DNA from: Rhodococcus rhodnii NBRC 100604
GTDB taxonomy: Bacteria > Actinomycetota > Actinomycetes > Mycobacteriales > Mycobacteriaceae
Direction: 5' to 3'
Assembly: GCF_001894925.1 (NCBI RefSeq)
Contig: NZ_BCXD01000021.1
Coordinates: 21,981 to 85,980 of the forward strand
Length of the DNA stretch: 64,000 nt
Shown: piece after piece, positions 49,062-56,751 of the stretch
Layout: each line of letters begins with the position of its first letter
How positions within the stretch are numbered: position 1 is the first letter of the stretch
Program-made: the position numbers and the translations under genes
Notes under the pieces: generated by a model
Database searches by the model: none
Told to the model about the DNA's origin: nothing
The model's input: only the letters and a program-made list of their open reading frames with translations

Positions 49062-50720
49062 ATGCCGGTGACATCGACGAACGTCCCCCACACGGCGAAC
49101 GCCGTCTCGCTGCGCGAGTTGCTCGGCGCCCTCGACACCGCGGTCGTCTTCGCGCCCGCGGGCCACGGCGAGACTCCGATCGCGACCCTGGCACTCGTCG
49201 AGACCGGCGACCTCGCAACCGAACTCGAATCTCACACCCCGCTACCCGACCTGTATCTGCTGGTCGGGACCGGCGAAGCCGAGACGACGTCGTGGTTCGG
49301 CGCACTCGCTGAGCGGCCGTCCGAGCTGCGGCCGCGCGCGGTGATGTCCAAGCATCCCGCGCACGACGGCGCGCTCGCCGACGCCGCGCACCGGGCCGGC
49401 ATCGCCCTCGTCGCTGTGCACCCGAAGGCCCGGTGGGAGCACGTGTTCGGACTCCTCGGCCGTATGCTCGACCGCTCGCGCGTCGAGGCGGCGATGGACC
49501 CGGACCTCGCCGCCACCGACACCGACCTCTTCGGGCTCGCCCAGATCGTCGCCCAGAACGCCGGTGGCATGGTCTCGATCGAGGATGCACAGGCGAACGT
49601 CCTCGCGTACTCGCCGTCCGACGACTCCGCCGACGAACTACGCCGCCTGTCGATCCTCGGTCGCGAAGGCCCGCGCGACTACCTCCGGGCGCTACGAACG
49701 TGGGGCGTCTACGACCGGATGCGCGAGAGCGACGACGTGATCGACGTCCCGGCGCACGCGGCGCTCGGCACCGAGCGCAGGCTCGTCGTCGGCATCCGCC
49801 GCCCGGCCGAGGGGGGCGGGCCGGCGCCGCACGTGCTCGGCAGCATCTGGCTGCAGCAGGGGCACGCGCCGTTCGCGCCCGACGCCGAGGCGGTGCTCCG
49901 AGGCGCGGCAGCGATCGCGGCGCGCATCGTCACGCGCACCCGCAACGCACCGTCCGCCGAGGGCGTCCTGATCCAGCGACTGTTCGGTGCTCGCGGCTCC
50001 GGCGTCGACGTGCCGTCCGTATCGGCGGCGCTCGGCATCGCGGCGACGGGACCGGCTGCCGTCATCGGCTTCGCCCCGACCGGTCCAGCTCCGGATGCCG
50101 GCGGATTCGCTGAGCTGGGCAGCGTGCTGCGGCTGCACGCGAGCTCGTTTCGCCGCGACTCGGTGTCGACCGTCATCGGCGACCGCGCCTACGTCCTGCT
50201 GCCGGAGTACCAGTCGGCGACGAGCATCGCGGCGTGGACACGCGCCCTCGTCGAGCAGTTCGAGACGAAGCGCGCGATCGTGCTGCGCGCCGCGATCGCC
50301 GTGCCCGTGCCGGATCTCGGGCACGTCGCGAGTGCACGGCTCGAAGTGGACCGCGTACTCGACGGCACCGCCGCGACCTTCCCCGACGGTCGCGTGACGA
50401 CGCTCGCGGAATCGCGGACGCCGGTGCTGCTGGGCGAGATCGTCGACCTCGTCGCGGCCGATCCGCAGCTGCGCGATCCGCGGCTGGACGCGCTGATCGG
50501 CTACGACGAGCAGCATGCGTCGAGCCTGTGCGCGAGTGCCGCCGCATACCTGTCGGCGTACGGCGACGTCCGCGCCGCCGCGACGGCCCTTCGCGTGCAT
50601 CCCAACACGCTGCGCTACCGGATTCGGCGAGTGCAGGAGATCGTCGGTATCGACCTGCAGGACGCATCGGACCGGCTGCTGTTCGAGATCCAGCTCCGCG
50701 CGCACGGCCGCACCGCGTGA
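49062..50720 (+). CDS. PucR-family regulator, probable activator of proline catabolism
   Basis: A 552-residue regulator. The central part (about residues 150-420) is an activator sensor/GGDEF-like region, and the C-terminus is the PucR helix-turn-helix (AATALRVHPNTLRYRIRRVQEI, about residues 505-530). It is divergent from pruA with a 154-bp gap. PucR-type proteins next to proline dehydrogenase genes in actinobacteria activate them in response to proline. A -10 TACAGT (49027-49032) and GGAGGAGG (49050-49057) precede ATG 49062. The role is inferred from position plus family. Confidence 0.85.
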   Translation: MPVTSTNVPHTANAVSLRELLGALDTAVVFAPAGHGETPIATLALVETGDLATELESHTPLPDLYLLVGTGEAETTSWFGALAERPSELRPRAVMSKHPAHDGALADAAHRAGIALVAVHPKARWEHVFGLLGRMLDRSRVEAAMDPDLAATDTDLFGLAQIVAQNAGGMVSIEDAQANVLAYSPSDDSADELRRLSILGREGPRDYLRALRTWGVYDRMRESDDVIDVPAHAALGTERRLVVGIRRPAEGGGPAPHVLGSIWLQQGHAPFAPDAEAVLRGAAAIAARIVTRTRNAPSAEGVLIQRLFGARGSGVDVPSVSAALGIAATGPAAVIGFAPTGPAPDAGGFAELGSVLRLHASSFRRDSVSTVIGDRAYVLLPEYQSATSIAAWTRALVEQFETKRAIVLRAAIAVPVPDLGHVASARLEVDRVLDGTAATFPDGRVTTLAESRTPVLLGEIVDLVAADPQLRDPRLDALIGYDEQHASSLCASAAAYLSAYGDVRAAATALRVHPNTLRYRIRRVQEIVGIDLQDASDRLLFEIQLRAHGRTA

Positions 50721-50739
50721 GCCGATCACACGATCGGCT
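50720..50739. terminator. Hairpin between convergent regulator and membrane-protein genes
   Basis: AGCCGATC (50720-50727), loop acac, GATCGGCT (50732-50739): an 8-bp perfect stem covering the last base of one stop codon and the stop of the opposing gene. Confidence 0.55.
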
Positions 50740-51490
50740 AGGCGTTCATCCGGAACGGCTCGGGTGCCGAACGCAGTTCGCCGAGCTGACCGACGACTGT
50801 GAAGTCGCCTGCGCCGACGGGGTCGCGCTGCGGCTGCGGTTCCTCCGCGCACTCGGGCGTGGACGTCTTCGCCGACCACTTGACGGTGAACACGGCCTGC
50901 TCACCGGGCTTGAGTTCGCGGATGTCGGCGTCGCTCTGCGGGAAGCAGTCGATGTTCGACCACAGCCGCTGCTTGCCGTCGAGGGTGTAGACCAGCACCT
51001 GCTGCAGCCCGCTGCCGAGGTCGCGCTCGCACACCGACGTGCCGATGTTCGTGACGGCCGTCGTGAACGACGGTTCCTCGCCGGGACCGTAGATCGGCTT
51101 GTCGGGCGTCGCCTTGATCGCGAGCGACTGATCCGGGCACTGCCCGGGCGGCACCGGCTCGGACGAGGTCTCGTCGTCGGAGTCCTCGTCGGACTCGCGA
51201 TCGGACGACGTCCCGGAGGCCGAACCCGACGCTCCCGAACCGCCTCCACCGCCCGTCCCCGAGCCGCCCGACCCGGAGGTCTGCGATCCGGACGGAGTGG
51301 CGGTCGTCGACGTCGCGGTGGGCAGCGCCGTGGTCTCGGCGGTCTCCGCCGTTGCCTCGCTGTCGCTGCCGCCGCCGAGTGCTGCGATTCCCCACACGAC
51401 CAGCAGCAGCGTCACGACCGCGGCCGCGATCGCGACGACGCGTCGTCGCCAGTAGATCTCGGGTGGAAGCGGGCCACGGGGTTCCAGCAC
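50738..51490 (-). CDS. Conserved single-pass membrane protein (Rv3587c-like)
   Basis: A 250-residue protein: short cytoplasmic start (PRGPLPPEIYWRRR), one transmembrane helix (about residues 17-40), a low-complexity Ser/Gly/Thr/Glu spacer (about 45-115) and an outside beta domain (about 120-250) with paired cysteines, for example CPDQSLAIKATPD and SVCERDLGSGLQQ. This matches in layout and position the actinobacterial envelope protein encoded next to the carbonic anhydrase in M. tuberculosis. Function unknown; the linker suggests the domain is held across the cell wall. Confidence 0.75.
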   Translation of the reverse strand: MLEPRGPLPPEIYWRRRVVAIAAAVVTLLLVVWGIAALGGGSDSEATAETAETTALPTATSTTATPSGSQTSGSGGSGTGGGGGSGASGSASGTSSDRESDEDSDDETSSEPVPPGQCPDQSLAIKATPDKPIYGPGEEPSFTTAVTNIGTSVCERDLGSGLQQVLVYTLDGKQRLWSNIDCFPQSDADIRELKPGEQAVFTVKWSAKTSTPECAEEPQPQRDPVGAGDFTVVGQLGELRSAPEPFRMNA

Positions 51491-51583
51491 GTGGTCAACG
51501 GTAATGCGGGCGGGTGCCTGCGTAGTTCACCCGATTCGGCGTGTCGCCCCGCAGGATGCGGGGCGTGTGCCGTATAGGACGGG

Positions 51584-52228
51584 CTACTTCGCGAGAATCG
51601 GGCGGTCGGGCTGCTCGCCGACATCGCCCACGACGTCGCGCAACTCGCAGCGACCGTCCTCGAGCTTGTAGGTGACACCGACGATCGCGAGGGTGCCCGC
51701 CTCGACGCGCTCGGCGATGATCCGCGAACGCTGCATCAGCAGATCGCCGGTCTCGGCGACGTGCCGCGCCTCGAGATCGTCCACCGAGGTCAGGCCCTCG
51801 CGGCGGCCCATGAGGATCGACGGCGACACGCGCTCGACGACGTCGCGGATGAAACCGCCCGGCACGCTGCCGTGATCGAGGGCGTCGAGCGTCGCCTTGA
51901 CGGCGCCGCAACGGTCGTGACCGAGGACCGTGATGAGCGGGACGCCCAGCACAGCGACGGCGTACTCGATCGACCCGAGGACGGCGCTGTCGATCGTGTG
52001 GCCGGCGGTGCGGACGACGAACATGTCGCCGAGCCCCTGATCGAAGATGATCTCGGCGGCGACGCGCGAGTCACCGCAGCCGAACAGCACGGACGTCGGA
52101 TGCTGCGACGCCACGAGCTTCGCGCGATCGGAGATTCCCTGGCTCGGATGCAGGGCGGTGCCCGACACGAAACGCTCGTTACCCTGACGCAGGGACTTCC
52201 ACGCTGAGATCGGGTTCGAATTCGGCAT
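51584..52228 (-). CDS. canB: Beta-class carbonic anhydrase
   Basis: A 214-residue zinc enzyme that interconverts CO2 and bicarbonate. Zinc ligands and catalytic pair are C51, D53 and R55 (GCGDSRV) and H104 and C107 (LGHDRCG); I recall the same numbers from M. tuberculosis CanB. No signal peptide, so cytoplasmic. ATG 52228 is the start; the frame continues upstream into the mutY leader without a ribosome site. It keeps its mycobacterial place beside mutY. Confidence 0.94.
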   Translation of the reverse strand: MPNSNPISAWKSLRQGNERFVSGTALHPSQGISDRAKLVASQHPTSVLFGCGDSRVAAEIIFDQGLGDMFVVRTAGHTIDSAVLGSIEYAVAVLGVPLITVLGHDRCGAVKATLDALDHGSVPGGFIRDVVERVSPSILMGRREGLTSVDDLEARHVAETGDLLMQRSRIIAERVEAGTLAIVGVTYKLEDGRCELRDVVGDVGEQPDRPILAK

Positions 52229-52302
52229 GAGTCCATGATGCACGCCGCCGGACGCATCCGCGTACCCGGCCGACGCGACGACGGAGGAGTTCCGCACCCG
52301 CG

Positions 52303-53295
52303 ATGACTGCTGCCCCTGCCGACGGCCGCCCCGCCGAACGACGTCCCACCGAACGACGTCCCGAGGGCGCGCGTGCGATCGACGCACGCGCCCTGCTCGC
52401 GTGGTACGAGCGACACCGCCGCGATCTGCCGTGGCGACGCGACGGGATCTCGGCGTGGCAGGTGCTGATGAGCGAGGTCATGCTGCAGCAGACTCCCGTC
52501 GCCCGTGTGGCGCCGATCTGGGAGGAGTGGATCGTGCGGTGGCCCGTCCCGTCGGCGATGGCCACGTCGAGCCCCGCCGACGTGCTTCGGGCCTGGGGAA
52601 AGCTCGGTTATCCGCGTCGGGCGTTGCGGCTGCACGAGTGCGCGGGCGTGCTCGCACGTGATCACGACGACGTCGTGCCCGAGGACGTCGAGACGCTGCT
52701 GTCGTTGCCGGGCGTCGGCGCCTACACCGCCAGGGCCGTCGCGTGCTTCGCCTACGGGGCGCGGGTGCCGGTCGTCGACACCAACGTGCGCCGCGTCGTC
52801 GCGCGTGCGGTTCACGGCTCTGCCGAGCCCGGCCCGCCGTCGACCAACCGCGATCTCGCCGACGTCGAGGTGCTGCTGCCGCGCCCGCGGCCCCGCGCCG
52901 CGACGTACTCGGCCGCGTTGATGGAACTCGGCGCGACGGTGTGCACGGCCCGGACCCCGGACTGCGCGCGCTGCCCGCTGCCCCGGTGCGCGTGGGTGGA
53001 GGCCGGCCGTCCGGCGCACGACGGCCCGCGGCGCGCCGCCCAGAAGTTCGCGGGTACCGATCGTCAGGTGCGCGGGAAGATCATGGCCGTCCTGCGCGAG
53101 AGCGACGTCCCCGTCCGCCGCGACACGATCGACCGGGTGTGGCTCACCGACCCCGGTCAGCGCGACCGCGCGCTCGATTCACTGCTCGTCGACGGCCTCG
53201 TCGAGCAGACTGCCGCCGGGCTGTTCGTGCTCGCCGGCGACGGTCACGGCGCGTCGACGTGGGCGCGCACGAACGGCTCGACCAACTCGCGATAG
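52303..53295 (+). CDS. mutY: A/G-specific adenine glycosylase
   Basis: A 330-residue MutY. It has the helix-hairpin-helix LPGVGAYTARAVACF, the catalytic Asp in VVDTNVRRV, Glu in MSEVMLQQT and a [4Fe-4S] motif (C-x6-C-x2-C-x5-C from CTARTPDC). It removes adenine opposite 8-oxoguanine. A C-terminal winged region replaces the full NUDIX domain of E. coli MutY, as in mycobacteria. An N-terminal Arg/Pro-rich extension of about 25 residues is present. Its last 52 bp overlap, tail to tail, the next gene. Confidence 0.93.
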   Translation: MTAAPADGRPAERRPTERRPEGARAIDARALLAWYERHRRDLPWRRDGISAWQVLMSEVMLQQTPVARVAPIWEEWIVRWPVPSAMATSSPADVLRAWGKLGYPRRALRLHECAGVLARDHDDVVPEDVETLLSLPGVGAYTARAVACFAYGARVPVVDTNVRRVVARAVHGSAEPGPPSTNRDLADVEVLLPRPRPRAATYSAALMELGATVCTARTPDCARCPLPRCAWVEAGRPAHDGPRRAAQKFAGTDRQVRGKIMAVLRESDVPVRRDTIDRVWLTDPGQRDRALDSLLVDGLVEQTAAGLFVLAGDGHGASTWARTNGSTNSR

Positions 53296-54002
53296 CGCTC
53301 CGGCTGCTCGTCGTGGACGAGATGCGCGGCCCCCTCGACCCGTTCGTAGCGGACGCCGGGCCGCGCCGTCGCCATGCGGCGCATCTGCCCCTGCGGCGTG
53401 ATCGAGTACTCCCCCTCGATGACGAGGGCGGGCGCGGTCGTCGCGGCCCACTGCTGCCAGAAGTCACGCGTCCCCCATTCCTGCGAGATGTCGCGGAAGG
53501 TCTCGACGTCGCCGTGGAGGCGGAATCCCTCGGGCGTGCGGTCGAGCGCATCGAGAAAATACTGTCCGGCGACGTCGCCGAAGTGAGCGAGGACGGCGCG
53601 ATCGTCGGCGAATGCAGGCCAGCTGCGGATCGTCTCGGCCCAGTCGTGTGCGCTGCGGCCACGGAAATCCGGGGCCATGTCCTCGACGACGATCGCCCGC
53701 ACGCGGGCCGGGTGCCGCGCAGCGAACATCCACGCGTGCAGACCGCCCATCGAATGCCCGACGAGGACCATCGGCTCGGTGACGCCTCGAAGCTGCTCGG
53801 TCAGGTCGTCCACGAACGCTTCCGTCGAGAGCGGATGCGGGGCCGGGCGACCGTGTCCGGCCGCGTCGACCGTGTGGACGTGCCCGAGTTCGCGCAGCCA
53901 CGGGACCTGCCGACGCCATGTCCGCGAGCGGCCCATGAGCCCGTGCAGCAGCACGATCGGAGTCCCGCTTCCCCCCTCGTCGTGCACACCGTCGGCAATC
54001 AT
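53244..54002 (-). CDS. Alpha/beta hydrolase (Rv3591c-like)
   Basis: A 252-residue hydrolase. The oxyanion segment is VLLHGLMG, the nucleophile elbow VGHSMGGLHA (Ser about 97), the acid is in LVIEGEYSI and the catalytic His in EGAAHLVHDEQP near the end. Substrate unknown; the family covers esterases, C-C hydrolases and epoxide hydrolases. ATG 54002 starts 7 nt after a minus-strand -10, apparently leaderless. It diverges from mhuD over only 32 bp and overlaps mutY at its 3' end. Confidence 0.85.
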   Translation of the reverse strand: MIADGVHDEGGSGTPIVLLHGLMGRSRTWRRQVPWLRELGHVHTVDAAGHGRPAPHPLSTEAFVDDLTEQLRGVTEPMVLVGHSMGGLHAWMFAARHPARVRAIVVEDMAPDFRGRSAHDWAETIRSWPAFADDRAVLAHFGDVAGQYFLDALDRTPEGFRLHGDVETFRDISQEWGTRDFWQQWAATTAPALVIEGEYSITPQGQMRRMATARPGVRYERVEGAAHLVHDEQPERYRELVEPFVRAHVDAP

Positions 54003-54009
54003 CGCGGTC

Positions 54010-54027
54010 AGGCTATCGGAGTAGGGT
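54010..54027. promoter_or_regulatory. Interlocked divergent leaderless promoters of the hydrolase gene and mhuD
   Basis: A minus-strand -10 (TAGCCT, 54015-54010) lies 7 nt before ATG 54002, and a plus-strand -10 (TAGGGT, 54022-54027) lies 7 nt before ATG 54035. Each promoter's -35 zone would cover the other gene's start codon, so RNA polymerase could occupy only one at a time. Confidence 0.6.
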
Positions 54028-54034
54028 CGCGGGC

Positions 54035-54352
54035 ATGGCAGTGGTGAAGATCAACGCAATCGAGGTGCCCGAGGGCGCCGGTCCCGAGCTCGAGAAGCGC
54101 TTCGCGAACCGCGCACACACCGTGGACGATTCGCCAGGCTTCCTGGGCTTCCAGTTGCTGCGCCCGACGGCCGGCGAGACCCGGTACTTCGTCGTGACGC
54201 AGTGGAAGGACGAGGAGTCGTTCGCCGCGTGGCGCGACGGTGGCGCGAAGGCAGCGCACGCCGGCGAAGCACGCAACCCCGTCGCGAGCGGTGCCTCGCT
54301 GCTCGAGTTCGAGGTCGTGCTCGACGCCCGCCCCGCCGGATCGGGCGACTGA
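54035..54352 (+). CDS. mhuD: MhuD-like haem-degrading monooxygenase
   Basis: A 105-residue ABM-fold protein, the same length as M. tuberculosis MhuD (Rv3592) and matching it closely from the first residues. N7, W66 and the haem-ligand H75 are all present. MhuD cleaves haem to mycobilins and frees iron without releasing CO. No signal peptide, so cytoplasmic. The start is leaderless. No haem-uptake genes are in the window; placement follows the mycobacterial order. Confidence 0.92.
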   Translation: MAVVKINAIEVPEGAGPELEKRFANRAHTVDDSPGFLGFQLLRPTAGETRYFVVTQWKDEESFAAWRDGGAKAAHAGEARNPVASGASLLEFEVVLDARPAGSGD

Positions 54353-54381
54353 CCGTACCTCCCCGCGCGCCGGGGGGCGAC

Positions 54382-55332
54382 TCAGCGCCCGAATCGCTCC
54401 CCGCGCACGCGATGCATGTCGAGCCGGTCGGGATCGGTTTCGAGCGCCTTGCGGTCCCAGTCGGCGAGCACGGCCTCGGCCTCGTAGGTGCTCTGCAGGA
54501 ACTCGAGGACGGCCGCATCGGGATCGGCTGCGGTACGCACCTTCTCGTACGGCAGGAGATACTGCACGAAGTCGTTGCTCCAGCCCGCCCCCGCCGGGTG
54601 GACGTCCCACTTCTCGAAGCCCTCGGGCTGCGGGTAGGCGTACGCGTAGAACGCGCCCTCCTCACCGCCGCCGGGCCAGAAGCCGCACGACGACAGCTCG
54701 CGCGAATAGCCTTCGACCATCACCCAGTCGCCGCAGTTCGGTGCGCCGCCCGGATGCGTCGGAGCTTCTCGGCCTGAGAACCTCGTACACGCGAGATCGA
54801 ATGAGCCCCAGAAGAAGTGGACGGGGCTGACCTTGCCGAGGAATCGCGATCGGAACTGATGGAACAGCCGGTCGGCCTGCAGGAGCTGTCGCCAGAACAG
54901 GTGCGCGGCCTCGGGATCGTACGAGGCGTGCTCGGTGTCGGAGGCGAACGGGATCGCGGGATCCACTTCGTTCGGCGTGGCCGAGATCGTCGTTTCGAAA
55001 CCGAGATCGCGCAGTGCCGTCATGGTCTCGTCGTGGAACGAGGCGACGGTGCGCGGTTCGAGCTTCACGGTCGCGGTGCCGCCGAGGCTCGTCCGGATCC
55101 GCAGGACGTGATCGACGAAGTCGAACTCGATGTCGAACGACTCGGACCCGTAGGGCACGTTCGACGTCGTCAGCCCTCGCGGCGACACGTACAGCGTCAC
55201 CTGCCACCAGTGGTTCACCAACGGCGCGTGCGCCAGCCGGATCTTGCCGACGATCTGCGTCCACATATGGAGCGTGTCTCTCGTCGCGGTCCACTCGTCG
55301 ACCTTCAACGCAGGCCACGTCTGCTCGCTCAC
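54382..55332 (-). CDS. DUF5996 family protein
   Basis: A 316-residue protein of a family without known biochemistry that I recognise from WPALKVDEWTATRDTLHMW at the start and the acidic central motif region DTEHASYDPEAAHLFW. No signal peptide or membrane segment; rich in aromatic residues and conserved His and Trp (for example PVHFFWGSFDLACTRFSG). It looks like a soluble enzyme or binding protein. It converges on mhuD with a 29-bp gap. I cannot assign a function. Confidence 0.75.
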   Translation of the reverse strand: MSEQTWPALKVDEWTATRDTLHMWTQIVGKIRLAHAPLVNHWWQVTLYVSPRGLTTSNVPYGSESFDIEFDFVDHVLRIRTSLGGTATVKLEPRTVASFHDETMTALRDLGFETTISATPNEVDPAIPFASDTEHASYDPEAAHLFWRQLLQADRLFHQFRSRFLGKVSPVHFFWGSFDLACTRFSGREAPTHPGGAPNCGDWVMVEGYSRELSSCGFWPGGGEEGAFYAYAYPQPEGFEKWDVHPAGAGWSNDFVQYLLPYEKVRTAADPDAAVLEFLQSTYEAEAVLADWDRKALETDPDRLDMHRVRGERFGR

Positions 55333-55412
55333 GCCGTCTCCCGTCCGCTCGATGATCGGTGCCTGCCAGTCTGTCGCACCCGGCCGCTCGGGTGGGCCGA
55401 AACCGCGCGGCG

Positions 55413-56057
55413 TCAGGCCTGTGCGAGCAACTGCAGGAAGACGTCCTCCGGCTGCGCCCCGGACACGGCGACGCGGCGATTGCCGACGAAGAACGGCACG
55501 CCACCGATCTGCAGTTCCCGTGCGGCGGCGAGGTCGGAACGCACCGCGTCGGCGCCGTCCTCGCTCGCCAGCTGCTTCGCGACGACATCGCGCTCGAGTC
55601 CCGCCTCTGTTGCGACATCGAGGAGGACGTCGCGGTCGTCGACCGCGAGGCCCTGCGCGAAGTGCGCCCGGAACAATCCGTCGACGACCTCCCCCGCGCG
55701 ATCTCCTGCGAGCTGGACGACACGGTGCGCGTCGAAGGTGTTCGCAGCGATCGCCTTCTCGAAATCGAGCGTGAGGCCGACATCGGCGCCGGTCTTCGCG
55801 ACGTGATCGAACATCGAGAGCACCTGCTCGCGCGACATCCCCTTCGACTCGACGAGGGCGTCGACCTCACGGCGGCCCTCCCCCACGGGGGTGTCGGCCA
55901 TCAGCTGATACGCGCGCCAGGTGACGTCGACGCGGTCGCGGCCCTCGAACTGCTCGAGTGCCGATTGGAATCGCGCCTTGCCGATGTAGCACCACGGGCA
56001 CGCGATGTCCGACCAGATCTCGACGTGGATACGGGACGTGTCGTTCTCATTGCTCAC
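55413..56057 (-). CDS. DsbA/FrnE-family thioredoxin-fold oxidoreductase
   Basis: A 214-residue thioredoxin-fold protein without signal peptide. The active site is CPWC in IACPWCYIGKARF (about residues 21-24), followed by a helical insert and a cis-Pro loop (IGGVPFFV). It resembles FrnE-type disulfide isomerases linked to polyketide and oxidative-stress functions. GTG 56057 is the likely start. It is followed upstream on the same strand by an OsmC-like peroxiredoxin gene, so the pair may respond to oxidative stress. Confidence 0.87.
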   Translation of the reverse strand: MSNENDTSRIHVEIWSDIACPWCYIGKARFQSALEQFEGRDRVDVTWRAYQLMADTPVGEGRREVDALVESKGMSREQVLSMFDHVAKTGADVGLTLDFEKAIAANTFDAHRVVQLAGDRAGEVVDGLFRAHFAQGLAVDDRDVLLDVATEAGLERDVVAKQLASEDGADAVRSDLAAARELQIGGVPFFVGNRRVAVSGAQPEDVFLQLLAQA

Positions 56058-56107
56058 GACCGCACCAACGCGCAGACGGCCGCCGCTGTTCCTGCGCTCG
56101 GCGTGAG

Positions 56108-56545
56108 TCAGCCCTCGAGTGCGGCGTCCAGCGTGATCTCGACGCCGGTGAGCGCCTTGCTCACGGGGCACGTCCGCTTGGCGTCGGCGGCGATCCGCGC
56201 GAACGTCTCGGCGTCCACGCCGTCGACCTCGGCACGCACCGTCAGCGCGATACCCGTCAGCTTGAAGCCTACGTCGTCGGGCCCGAGCGAGACGTCCGCC
56301 TTCACCTCGACGGCCTGCGGCGTGCCACCGGCCTCACCGATGAGCGCCGACAACTGCATCGCGTAGCACGACGAATGCGCGGCCGCGATCAGCTCCTCGG
56401 GGCTGGTGTGACCGTCGGCGGAGTCCGCCGATCGCGTCGGGAACGACACCTCGAACGTCGCGAGTTGTGAACTGCTCAACTCGACCTGGCCGCTTCCGTC
56501 CTGCAGTCCGCCGTTCCACGCCGTCCTCGCGGTCCTGGTGGGCAT
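56108..56545 (-). CDS. OsmC-type organic hydroperoxide reductase
   Basis: A 145-residue OsmC-family protein. The reactive cysteine is C60 (SSCYAM) and the resolving cysteine C126 (TCPVSKAL), at nearly the spacing found in E. coli OsmC. It reduces organic hydroperoxides with a dihydrolipoyl or thiol partner. The DsbA/FrnE-like protein encoded 50 nt downstream could be a thiol partner, but that is a guess. Confidence 0.9.
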   Translation of the reverse strand: MPTRTARTAWNGGLQDGSGQVELSSSQLATFEVSFPTRSADSADGHTSPEELIAAAHSSCYAMQLSALIGEAGGTPQAVEVKADVSLGPDDVGFKLTGIALTVRAEVDGVDAETFARIAADAKRTCPVSKALTGVEITLDAALEG

Positions 56546-56751
56546 GCGATCTCCTCACGTCGTCGGGTCCTGGGTTGTCGTGCCCCGACTCGAACGTACC
56601 CGCGGCGCGAGCACCGCTGGGGTGTTCGGCAGCAGACCACCCGCCCGCGGATTTTCTCCCGCGCACGACACTCCGGCGATACGTTGTGCCTGCACACGTC
56701 CCGACCAGGCACGGGAGTCGACACGAACGCTGCGGCGGGGGAACGATCGCG

